DNA from: Acidobacteriota bacterium
GTDB lineage: Bacteria > Acidobacteriota > Polarisedimenticolia > QHYA01
Assembly: GCA_003223995.1 (NCBI GenBank)
Contig: QHYA01000042.1
Span: forward strand, 1 to 16,967
Length of the DNA: 16,967 bases
Direction of reading: 5' to 3'
Part shown: positions 7,393 to 14,085 of the stretch, piece after piece
Layout: the number at the start of each line of letters is the position of its first letter
Numbering within the stretch: the stretch's first letter is position 1
Position numbers and translations under genes: made by a program
The notes under the pieces: model-generated
The model's database searches: none
Seen by the model: the letters and a program-made list of their open reading frames with translations, nothing else
Told to the model about the DNA's origin: nothing

Positions 7393-8241
7393 TCAGTCAG
7401 CCGGGGCGATGGTCAGCCGGCGCAGGTACCCTTCGCCAGTGGAGAAGGTCTTGATTCCGGGCTCGTCTTGGAGCGCGAGATGGACCAGCCGCCGATGATA
7501 GGGGTTCATCGGCTCCATTTGAACGGCCTCGCCAGTCTGGCGGACCTTGACCGCCGTCCTTCGAGCCTGCTCCTCGATGTTGCGTTCGTGGCGGCTGCGG
7601 TAACCGGCGCAGTCCACGAACACCCTTCGGCCGGACAGCCCGGGCACCCTCGCCAGCATCCTGTTCAGCAGATACTGAAGGGCCTCGAGAACATCGCCGT
7701 GCCGGCCGATGATGAGCCTCTCGTCGGCCCCACTCAGCTCCAACAGAGCATCTTCCCCTTCGTCGTGGACGACACAATCGATATCCAGCTTCATTCCGCC
7801 GATCAGCTCTTGGCTGATCGAGAGAAGCGTTCTGCCCTGCTCCGTCCGCGGAGCCGCCGACGGCCGGACAGCCGGTCGAGCCTGCGTCGTCTCCTCCCTG
7901 GCCTGTGGGCGGGCAGGTCGGGCACCGCCGGGGCCGCGGCCGGTTCGGGGAGGCGCGGCCGAGGGATGAGGGCGAGCAGGAGACGCCTGCCTTCGTTCCT
8001 CCGCTACCGGTGAGGGCCCGTCCCGCCTCTCCTGCGCGATGCCTGTCTCAGCCGCCGCGGACCGGCTCGAATCCACATCCACTCGGATGATCACGTCCCG
8101 CTGGCCGAATCCGAACAGCCCCCTCCGGCCATCGAAGACGACCTCATGCTGCACGGCCTCCATCGGCACGCGGAGATCCCGGGCCGCCTTCGAGAGAGCA
8201 ACCTCGAGTGTCTTGGCCTGGTACTGGCGAGTCTCGCCCAT
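7393..8241 (-). CDS. jag: RNA-binding protein KhpB/Jag (Jag_N, KH, R3H domains)
   Basis: KhpB (Jag, EloR) is a cytoplasmic RNA-binding protein that in other bacteria affects sRNA/mRNA metabolism and cell elongation. The 282-aa protein has a Jag_N domain at about 1-55 with the hallmark GRRGLFGFGQRD. A long Ala/Pro/Arg-rich, probably disordered linker follows (about 57-137). A KH domain comes next with its GxxG loop GRHGDVLEAL at 179-188, and an R3H domain with R250xxxH254 in MNPYHRRLVHLAL. The ATG at 8241 lies 26 nt after the yidC stop, with only a weak Shine-Dalgarno. Its TGA stop is in frame with, and directly precedes, the extended rsmG frame. The gene mnmE, often found between jag and rsmG, is missing here. 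Confidence 0.93.
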   Translation of the reverse strand: MGETRQYQAKTLEVALSKAARDLRVPMEAVQHEVVFDGRRGLFGFGQRDVIIRVDVDSSRSAAAETGIAQERRDGPSPVAEERRQASPARPHPSAAPPRTGRGPGGARPARPQAREETTQARPAVRPSAAPRTEQGRTLLSISQELIGGMKLDIDCVVHDEGEDALLELSGADERLIIGRHGDVLEALQYLLNRMLARVPGLSGRRVFVDCAGYRSRHERNIEEQARRTAVKVRQTGEAVQMEPMNPYHRRLVHLALQDEPGIKTFSTGEGYLRRLTIAPAD

Positions 8242-8267
8242 GCCCGCTGTTCAGTCGACCGGCGGTC

Positions 8268-10133
8268 TCATCGGTCCGCTTGTTGCGTCTTCAGCCGGCC
8301 AAGGGAGTCTTTCGAGGCGCCCTGAGGAGCGGCCAGCAGCCGATCGGCCTGACGGTTGATCAGCGCCTGCTGGCCGATCTGCAACAGGTTGCTGACAAAC
8401 CAGTAGAGAGTCAAGCCGGACGGGAGATTCAGGAACATGGCGGTGAACATCACTGGCATCAACATCATCATCTTCTGCTGGGCCCGCTGCTGAGGATCGG
8501 TGATCTTCGTCATCGCCATCTTCTGCTGGAGGAACATCGTCGCTCCCATCAACACCGGCGTCACGTAGTAGGGGTCCTTCGTCGCGAGGTCCTTGATCCA
8601 GCCCAAGAAGGGCGCCCGCCGAAGTTCGATGCTGACCGTCAACACGTTGTACATGGCATAGAGGAAGGGGAGCTGGATGAGCATCGGCAGGCATCCGCTC
8701 ATCCCTGCCATCGGATTGATCCCCTCCTTGCGGTACAGCTCCATCACCTCCTGGTTCATCTTCTGGCGGGCCTCGGCCCCCTTGAGCTTCCGGTATCTCT
8801 CCTGGATGGCTTTCACCCGCGGCTGGAGAACCTGCATCCGCTGCTGCCAGCGGCGCATCTTCACGAACGACCGCTGCGTGATCGGGTAGAAGGCGAGTTT
8901 GATTCCTGCCGTCAAGAGGATGATCGACACGCCCCAGTTCGGCACGAGCCCGTAGAGCCAGCGAAGGCACAGATAGAGCCCCTGCGCCAGGAGCCCTATC
9001 ACCGGGCCGAGAATGGAGCCGATCAGGGGGGCCGGCTGAGCGAAGTAGACCAGTTGCTGCGCGCCGTAGCCGACCGCCTTGAGCCGTTCGTATTCCTTCG
9101 GACCCGCATAGAGCCTCAACGGACGAGCCACTCCGGAGCCATCGACCGCCCGAACCGCCACGGCAAGGTGCTTCTCCAGCTTCTCGCCCGGCGCCGGAAG
9201 GATCTCGAAGGGACAAAGGGTCGCCGCCTCGAGGCCTGTCGTGGTCCCACCGCTCCCCTCTGCAGGAAGGAAGAACGCAGCGAAGTACTGCTCTTCGAGC
9301 CCGGCCCAGTCGATCCGTCCCGCCCCCTCCGCGAGGCCCCCCTCGACCCTTCGGGGAGAGGTCACGCTCCTGGCCGGGATCCTCTCGACAGCGGCCTCGG
9401 AGCCGATGACCGCCCGGCCGAGATAGTCGAAGCTCGAGGTTCTCTGCTGTTGGAGGGCACCTCCGATGCCTGGTCCCCAGAGGACCGACGCTTTCACGGG
9501 ATGGCCGCCCGTGCGGACCGAGATGGCGATATCGCAGAAATAGGTCCCGGTGTGGAAGGTCAGGGTCTTCTCCGCCTCCAGGCCCTTCCCGTCCGACCAT
9601 CGGAGGCTCACCCGACGATCCCCTCCGGAGACTGTCTCTTGCCTGGACACGAAAAGCGCTGCGGCGAGGGACCGGTTGATCGCCTCGTCGTCGGTGAGCA
9701 GCTCGAGGGGATAGGTGGGGGGGGTGGCTTTGGCGCTGGCAGGGGAGACGAGCTGGTACGGCCTGCCGGCGTCGTCGGTGTACTTGCGGAGAGACCAGGA
9801 AACGACCCGGCCGCCCCGGTTGAAAAGAACAACCTCGGCCAGGCCCGTGTCCACCGTGATCCTCTCCTCGGACGCCGCCTCGATCTTCTCTTTCGGCACC
9901 ACGACCGAGTCGTTGCCCGCCCCTGATGCCCCCTTGCTTGGCGATGCCGGGCTGCCTCCCGGCCGATCCAAGCCGGGGGGGGAGCTAGTCGCTCCCGCGC
10001 CCGGCGGAGATCCGGAGGGGACCGTTTCGTGGCCGGCCGGTCCCTTTTGAGGGGGTGGCGGCGGGAAAAGAACACTCCAAACCAGGAGGATGAGAAGAGC
10101 GAGTGTGACGGCGAGAAGGGTTCGTTTTTCCAT
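8268..10133 (-). CDS. yidC: Membrane protein insertase YidC (Oxa1 family)
   Basis: YidC inserts and folds inner-membrane proteins, including Fo subunits, alone or with SecYEG. The 621-aa product starts MEKRTLLAVTLALLILLVWS, the N-terminal membrane anchor. A proline-rich linker (PPPPP near 25) and a large periplasmic beta-domain (roughly 70-370) mark the Gram-negative form. The conserved five-helix core follows, with NWGVSIILLTAGIKLAFYPIT, where the groove position that is Arg in E. coli appears as Lys. It continues with a cytoplasmic hairpin (MQVLQPRVKAIQERYRKLKG), EGINPMAGMSGCLPMLIQLP, and LPSGLTLYWFVSNLLQIGQQ. I chose the ATG at 10133, 4 nt after the yidD stop, because the anchor starts there; no strong Shine-Dalgarno is visible, so coupling to yidD is likely. 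An in-frame upstream start inside yidD is rejected. Confidence 0.96.
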   Translation of the reverse strand: MEKRTLLAVTLALLILLVWSVLFPPPPPQKGPAGHETVPSGSPPGAGATSSPPGLDRPGGSPASPSKGASGAGNDSVVVPKEKIEAASEERITVDTGLAEVVLFNRGGRVVSWSLRKYTDDAGRPYQLVSPASAKATPPTYPLELLTDDEAINRSLAAALFVSRQETVSGGDRRVSLRWSDGKGLEAEKTLTFHTGTYFCDIAISVRTGGHPVKASVLWGPGIGGALQQQRTSSFDYLGRAVIGSEAAVERIPARSVTSPRRVEGGLAEGAGRIDWAGLEEQYFAAFFLPAEGSGGTTTGLEAATLCPFEILPAPGEKLEKHLAVAVRAVDGSGVARPLRLYAGPKEYERLKAVGYGAQQLVYFAQPAPLIGSILGPVIGLLAQGLYLCLRWLYGLVPNWGVSIILLTAGIKLAFYPITQRSFVKMRRWQQRMQVLQPRVKAIQERYRKLKGAEARQKMNQEVMELYRKEGINPMAGMSGCLPMLIQLPFLYAMYNVLTVSIELRRAPFLGWIKDLATKDPYYVTPVLMGATMFLQQKMAMTKITDPQQRAQQKMMMLMPVMFTAMFLNLPSGLTLYWFVSNLLQIGQQALINRQADRLLAAPQGASKDSLGRLKTQQADR

Positions 10134-10137
10134 GGTT

Positions 10138-10386
10138 TCAGCGCAGCGGGTCGTAGCCGCCGCGGCAGAGAGGGTGGCAACGGCATACCCGTCCAAGACT
10201 CAAGAGTCCGCCTCGCATCAGACCGTACCGTTCCAGCGCCTCGACCGCGTATTCGGAGCAGGTGGGAAAGAACCGACAGGCTGGCGGAAGCAGGGGAGAG
10301 ACGAATCTCTTGTAGCCTTTCAACAGCGCCACCAGGAACCCGAGGAGCCGGCGAGCGCAGCCTTCGGCCCGTTCACGGACCCTCAT
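10138..10386 (-). CDS. yidD: Membrane protein insertion efficiency factor YidD
   Basis: YidD is a small membrane-associated protein that assists YidC-dependent insertion. The 82-aa product carries the family core: LLKGYKRFVSPLLPPACRF, then FPTCSEYAVEALERYG, and a C-terminal RCHPLCRGGYDPL. The conserved CRF.PTCS.YA motif and the RC.P...GG.DP ending are both present, and length is typical. Its ATG overlaps the rnpA stop by 4 nt (ATGA) and yidC starts 4 nt after its stop, so the three genes form a tightly coupled translation unit. Confidence 0.95.
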   Translation of the reverse strand: MRVRERAEGCARRLLGFLVALLKGYKRFVSPLLPPACRFFPTCSEYAVEALERYGLMRGGLLSLGRVCRCHPLCRGGYDPLR

Positions 10387-10730
10387 CGCATCGCCCGCCC
10401 GATGGCGGAGAGAAGATCCCGCTCCATCTCAGAGTAGGCCATCCTGGCCGCTTCCGGCTTGACGTTCACGACGATGTCCCATCCAGGATTTAGGGAAGCG
10501 CTATGTCGCCGGAAGATCTCGCGAACCTGTCTCTTGAGCCTATTTCGCCTCACCGCGTTCCCAACCTTGCGCGTGACCGTCACCCCCAGCCGCAATTGGC
10601 CTGCCGCGTTTTTCAGCAGAAAGATTATCGCCGACGAAACCCTCAGCTTGCGGCCGGAGTTGTACGCCCGCCTGAAATCCAGGCTTCTGGTGAGCCTAAG
10701 CTGACGCGGGTTGAGCTGTGGTTCAGACAG
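10383..10730 (-). CDS. rnpA: Ribonuclease P protein component (start uncertain)
   Basis: RnpA is the basic protein subunit that helps the RNase P RNA bind pre-tRNA leaders. The frame reads RLTRSLDFRRAYNSGRKLRV, SSAIIFLL and RLGVTVTRKVGNAVRRNRLKR, followed by QVREIFR; the RNR.KR block is the RNA-binding signature. The only canonical start in this frame is a TTG at 10595, but that would delete the conserved F.R.Y.SG N-terminal region. The coordinates therefore use a CTG at 10730 (115 aa, typical length), overlapping the rpmH end by 8 nt. The frame is open back to a TGA at about 10791 inside rpmH and contains no ATG, GTG or TTG upstream of 10595. Either a non-standard start or a sequence error is possible. 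The stop overlaps the yidD ATG. Confidence 0.88.
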   Translation of the reverse strand: MSEPQLNPRQLRLTRSLDFRRAYNSGRKLRVSSAIIFLLKNAAGQLRLGVTVTRKVGNAVRRNRLKRQVREIFRRHSASLNPGWDIVVNVKPEAARMAYSEMERDLLSAIGRAMR

Positions 10731-10857
10731 CGAGCCGCTTGCGTCCTTTGGCGCGCCTGCGATTGAGCGCGAGACGCCCTCCCTTGGTCCTCATCCGGAC
10801 AAGGAAGCCATGAGTACGCTTCCTTTTGCGGTTGTTTGGCTGGAACGTGCGTTTCAT
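10723..10857 (-). CDS. rpmH: 50S ribosomal protein L34
   Basis: L34 is a small basic protein of the large ribosomal subunit. The 44-codon frame translates to MKRTFQPNNRKRKRTHGFLV, then RMRTKGGRLALNRRRAKGRK, then RLAV, a near-textbook L34 of exactly the usual length. It is the first gene of the operon with rnpA, yidD, yidC, jag and rsmG. It has its own upstream promoter (TTGACA, 17 bp, TAGGAT), and its 3' end overlaps or abuts the start of rnpA. A GAGAGG-type purine stretch lies just upstream of the ATG as ribosome-binding site. Confidence 0.98.
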   Translation of the reverse strand: MKRTFQPNNRKRKRTHGFLVRMRTKGGRLALNRRRAKGRKRLAV

Positions 10858-10881
10858 GAGGACCTCTCGTTCGGGAGGCCC

Positions 10882-10910
10882 ATCCTATCGGGCGCCCCAT
10901 CGAGTGTCAA
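10882..10910 (-). promoter_or_regulatory. rpmH operon promoter
   Basis: On the minus strand a perfect -35 TTGACA (10905-10910) is separated by 17 bp from TAGGAT (10882-10887, four of six). It lies 25 nt upstream of the rpmH ATG, implying a short leader. It is the strongest sigma-70-like promoter in the window and fits a highly expressed ribosomal-protein operon. Confidence 0.7.
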
Positions 10911-11282
10911 GAAGACAAGCTGGCCGCGCTGGCCGCGTCAGCGTACCGAGCCCATCGGTCGCATCCGGTTGCCAAGCGGCGCTGGTCGAACCCTCGGGCT
11001 CCCCCCAAATCGCTTTTCTGAACTTTTTTCTTGTCTCCCCAAAACCCCCATGATAGGGTGACCGATTTGTCGGTGAGCCCGGTTAGCCCCTCGCTTGACG
11101 ACACAATATCTCGAAGTCAGAGCCCGCAACAACGCCAGATCTGGGGGTTGATTGCCTTTTGGGGGGAGTCTGGTGGCACCGGGTGGAAGGTTCGCCACGC
11201 AAGTCAAACAAGACCAAATTGTTCCGCGATCTTACCGATTTCCACACGCGTGGAAAACCTGTGGAAAACAGGGAGGTGCTCT
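10911..11282. other. Divergent rpmH-dnaA intergenic region, origin-proximal
   Basis: These 372 bp separate the two divergent gene blocks. They hold no gene; the open frame running into dnaA from 11031 is not DnaA-like. A pyrimidine-rich stretch with T runs lies at about 11007-11037, and three DnaA-box-like sequences sit at the dnaA end. I could not find a convincing sigma-70 promoter for dnaA. A TTGACG at 11095-11100 lacks a -10 at proper spacing. Confidence 0.6.
11238..11268. promoter_or_regulatory. DnaA-box-like cluster in the dnaA leader
   Basis: Three 9-mers close to the box consensus TTWTNCACA are packed here. They are ATTTCCACA at 11238-11246 (plus, one mismatch), TTTTCCACG at 11249-11257 (minus, one mismatch) and TTTTCCACA at 11260-11268 (minus, perfect). 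The first two face each other as an inverted pair. The cluster ends just before the dnaA ribosome-binding site, so it may serve in autoregulation of dnaA, origin function or both. Confidence 0.6.
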
Positions 11283-12641
11283 GTGAACGGAAACCTTTGG
11301 AACCGCGTCCTGGAACATGTCCGACCCAAGGTCAACCTCCGTTCCTACTCGACTTGGCTCGAGCCGACACGCCTTCATTCCGTTGAGGGGAAGACGATCT
11401 CGGTCATGGTGCCGAACCCTCTTCATGCGACGTGGATCCCCAATTACACGAAACTGATCTCCGAGGCGCTCTTGGAAATCACGGGGGAGCCGTGGGAGGT
11501 CACCTTCTTTTCTGCGGAAGGCGACCTTCGCGAGCAGTCCAACCAAACGACTGGCCTGCCTGCACCGGTGGGCGTGATGGAACCGGCCCGTCCCTCTGTC
11601 GACAAGAATGGTCAGGCTTACCTCGATGGAGTGTTCAATCCCTGCTACACGTTCGGCACCTTCGTCGAGGGCACCGGTAACGCATTCGCTCTCGCCGCTG
11701 CGAGGGCGGTAGCTGAGAAGCCCTTCCGTTCCCATAATCCCCTCTACATCTTCGGCAAGGTGGGGCTCGGCAAGACCCATCTCATGCACGCCATCGGCAA
11801 CCATCTTGCTGCATCCGGCCGGCCGCTCAAGATCCGCTACGCCACCACCGAGACCTTCATGAATGAGCTGATAACGGCGATTCGCACCGGGAAGACGATG
11901 GCTTTCAAGGACATGTACCGGAGCGTCGACGTGCTGCTGGTTGACGACATGCAGTTCCTCGCGAAAAAGGAGAGGACCCAGGAAGAGTTCTTTCACACTT
12001 TCAACGCCCTCTACGACATGCGCAAGCAGATCGTGATGACCTGCGACTGCGCCCCGCACGAGATACCGGATCTCGAAGAACGGCTTCGCTCGCGGTTCCA
12101 GTGGGGACTCATAGCGGACATTGGGCCTCCCGACCTTGAAACAAGAATCGCGATCCTGAGCAAGAAGGCGGAAGCAGGGGGGGTAGAGTTGCCGTCCGAC
12201 GTGGCCCTGTTCATAGCCAGCAAGGTCAAGTCGAATGTCCGGGAGCTGGAAGGGTGCCTGATCCGGGTCCTCGCCCACGCCTCTTTCAACCGGAGGGAGG
12301 TCGACATCAACCTGGCCAAGGATTGCCTCCGGGACATTTACTCCGACGAAAAGCCGGCCATCGCTGTGGAGGCCATCCAGAAGCAGGTCTCAGTGCACTT
12401 CGATCTGAAGATGTCCGAGATCAAATCCAAGAACAACGGCAAGGCCGTCGTGTTTCCCCGGCAGGTGGCGATGTACCTGTGCAAAAAGCTGACGGCTCAA
12501 TCCTACAAGGATATCGGGGAGAAGTTCGGCCGAAAGCATCACACGACCGTGATCCACGCGGTTCGAAAGGTCGATCAGCTCCGGCGAACGGACCGGGATC
12601 TGGACAGGTTGCTCGACAAACTCGAAAACGCTCTGAGATAG
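11283..12641 (+). CDS. dnaA: Chromosomal replication initiator DnaA
   Basis: DnaA binds DnaA boxes at oriC, oligomerises with ATP, melts the origin and loads the helicase. From a GTG at 11283, preceded by GGGAGG (11271-11276) at 6 nt, the product is 452 aa. It begins with domain I (LWNRVLEHVRPKVNLRSYSTW) and a short linker, then YTFGTFVEGTGNAFALAAA opens the AAA+ domain. Walker A is GKVGLGKT (158-165) and Walker B LLVDDMQF (218-225). ERLRSRFQWGL (266-276) carries the arginine-finger region. Domain IV holds the helix-turn-helix with IGEKFGRKHHTTVIHAVRKV. In that signature the usual GGRDH(S/T)TV reads GRKHHTTV, so the Asp that contacts box bases in E. coli is His. The open frame continues 84 codons upstream but is not DnaA-like. 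Confidence 0.98.
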   Translation: MNGNLWNRVLEHVRPKVNLRSYSTWLEPTRLHSVEGKTISVMVPNPLHATWIPNYTKLISEALLEITGEPWEVTFFSAEGDLREQSNQTTGLPAPVGVMEPARPSVDKNGQAYLDGVFNPCYTFGTFVEGTGNAFALAAARAVAEKPFRSHNPLYIFGKVGLGKTHLMHAIGNHLAASGRPLKIRYATTETFMNELITAIRTGKTMAFKDMYRSVDVLLVDDMQFLAKKERTQEEFFHTFNALYDMRKQIVMTCDCAPHEIPDLEERLRSRFQWGLIADIGPPDLETRIAILSKKAEAGGVELPSDVALFIASKVKSNVRELEGCLIRVLAHASFNRREVDINLAKDCLRDIYSDEKPAIAVEAIQKQVSVHFDLKMSEIKSKNNGKAVVFPRQVAMYLCKKLTAQSYKDIGEKFGRKHHTTVIHAVRKVDQLRRTDRDLDRLLDKLENALR

Positions 12642-12915
12642 ACTTGGGCCGTTGCGGGCGTGGTGGGGAGCATGCGGGGTTGTGGAGGCCCCGTGGATGC
12701 CTGGAGGAAGCGCAGATCCCAGCCAGCCGAGCACGGCTTATTCACAGGCCCGTCCTCCAAGTGTTCGAGTGGTAACTTGTTGAGGCAAAATAGATTATAA
12801 TACGATTTACGATTTCACAGCGCCTACTGCAACTATAAGGCTTCTCTCTAAGGAACGTATTCGTTCTGGTAGTGCACTGGCCAGCCAGCAGGACAGAAGG
12901 GTTTGGAGAGCCGAC
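12642..12915. other. dnaA-dnaN intergenic region, possible oriC part
   Basis: The 274-bp gap holds a perfect DnaA box TTATTCACA at 12738-12746. It is followed about 30 bp later by the most AT-rich stretch seen in the window (about 12774-12817, including AAAATAGATTATAATACGAT). A box next to an AT-rich block resembles an origin with a DNA-unwinding element, as in Bacillus where origin boxes lie on both sides of dnaA. Only one clear box is visible, so oriC assignment is an inference. Confidence 0.5.
12796..12801 (+). promoter_or_regulatory. Candidate -10 element for dnaN
   Basis: A perfect TATAAT lies about 115 nt upstream of the dnaN ATG. The -35 is poor: TTGTTG is only 13 bp away, and the hexamer at 17 bp (TAACTT) matches weakly. 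The element coincides with the AT-rich origin candidate, so the match could reflect base composition rather than promoter function. Confidence 0.4.
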
Positions 12916-14037
12916 ATGGAATTCGTTGCCAGGACCGCCGACCTCCTACAGGAACTTTCTCTGGTCCAGGGGGTCGTCGAGCGAAAGACGACCATCCCGA
13001 TCCTGTCGAACGTTCGCCTCGATGCCAGGGACAGCAAGAAAGGAGGCGAAATAGAAATCGTCGCGACCGACCTGGAGGTCGGTGTCAGGACGGTCTGCCC
13101 CGCCGTTGTCAAGAAAACGGGCGCCATGACGCTGCCGGCCCGGCGCCTGCACGAGATCGTGAGATTGCTGCCGGACTCCGAGGTCGAGTTCAACGCCAGG
13201 GATGGAAGCTGGGTGAACATCGCCTGCGAAAGAATCAAATACCGCCTTGCCGGAGCAGGCACGGCGGATTTCCCGACGCTGCCCGATTACGATTTCAAGG
13301 ACTCGATCTCCCTTCCGCTTCTGCCACTGAAGGGGATGATCGAGAGGATCATCTTCGCCATCACGACGGAAGACCCGCGGTTTGCTCTGAACGGCGCCCT
13401 GCTGAACACCGGCGCCGGCAAGATCAGCCTCGTGGCCACCGACGGACATCGCCTCGCGCTGATCACGCGGACCGATGGCTCGGTCGCAGACAAGGAGATC
13501 AGGGTCATCGTGCCCCGCAAGACGCTGGTCGAGCTGCTGCGGTTCGAGCCGGGTCCTGAAGGGGAGGTGCGGTTCGGCCTGCATGGGAACCAGATGTTCT
13601 TCAAGATGGGGCGCAGGCTTCTGCAGAGCAGCGTTGTCGAAGGGACGTTCCCGAACTACGAGAAGGTCCTGCCGGAGAAGAACGACCGGCTGATGACCGT
13701 TGCTACGGAGGCGTTTCGAGGCGCACTTGGCCGCGTGTCGCTGCTGTCGCAAGAGCGCTCGCGGCTGGTAAAACTGTCGATCGACCAGGGGAAGCTGGTG
13801 CTCTCCACGCAGAACCCCGAGATGGGAGAGGCGGAAGAGACGATCGCCTCGGAATACGATGGCCCTCCCTTCCAGGTTGGCTTCAATGCTCGCTACCTGG
13901 CCGAATTCCTCGATGCGGCGGGCAGCCCGAGGATCCGTCTGGAGCTGAGAGATGAAACTGCCCAGGGTCTCTTCCGGCCCGACGAGGAGCAGGAGTGGGA
14001 CTACCGCTACGTCGTCATGCCGATGCGTCTGACGTAG
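12916..14037 (+). CDS. dnaN: DNA polymerase III beta subunit (sliding clamp)
   Basis: DnaN forms the dimeric ring clamp that holds Pol III and other partners on DNA. The 373-aa product matches the family length and shows the three repeated clamp domains. Recognisable parts include VERKTTIPILSNVRLDA, LPARRLHEIVRLLPDSEVEF, ISLVATDGHRLALI in domain 2, and EGTFPNYEKVLPEKND. The conserved end YVVMPMRL is followed by one extra Thr. The ATG at 12916 has GGAG (12905-12908) 7 nt upstream. gyrB follows after only 48 nt; recF, the usual neighbour, is absent. Confidence 0.98.
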   Translation: MEFVARTADLLQELSLVQGVVERKTTIPILSNVRLDARDSKKGGEIEIVATDLEVGVRTVCPAVVKKTGAMTLPARRLHEIVRLLPDSEVEFNARDGSWVNIACERIKYRLAGAGTADFPTLPDYDFKDSISLPLLPLKGMIERIIFAITTEDPRFALNGALLNTGAGKISLVATDGHRLALITRTDGSVADKEIRVIVPRKTLVELLRFEPGPEGEVRFGLHGNQMFFKMGRRLLQSSVVEGTFPNYEKVLPEKNDRLMTVATEAFRGALGRVSLLSQERSRLVKLSIDQGKLVLSTQNPEMGEAEETIASEYDGPPFQVGFNARYLAEFLDAAGSPRIRLELRDETAQGLFRPDEEQEWDYRYVVMPMRLT

Positions 14038-14085
14038 CGGTCAATTAGCCCGGGTCAGGCATCGAGAGCCCAGGATCAGGATTAT

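Noticed and set aside
7393..7395. Read-through of the jag TGA to make a Jag-RsmG fusion
   Set aside because: Same frame, but no recoding signal or selenocysteine context is visible and both proteins are normally separate; a rare start is simpler.
8208..9926. A 572-codon plus-strand open frame over yidC and jag
   Set aside because: It overlaps clear yidC and the end of jag on the other strand and its translation resembles no family.
11031..11282. N-terminal extension of DnaA by 84 residues
   Set aside because: The extension covers the DnaA-box-like cluster and is not DnaA-like; the GTG at 11283 has a strong ribosome-binding site.
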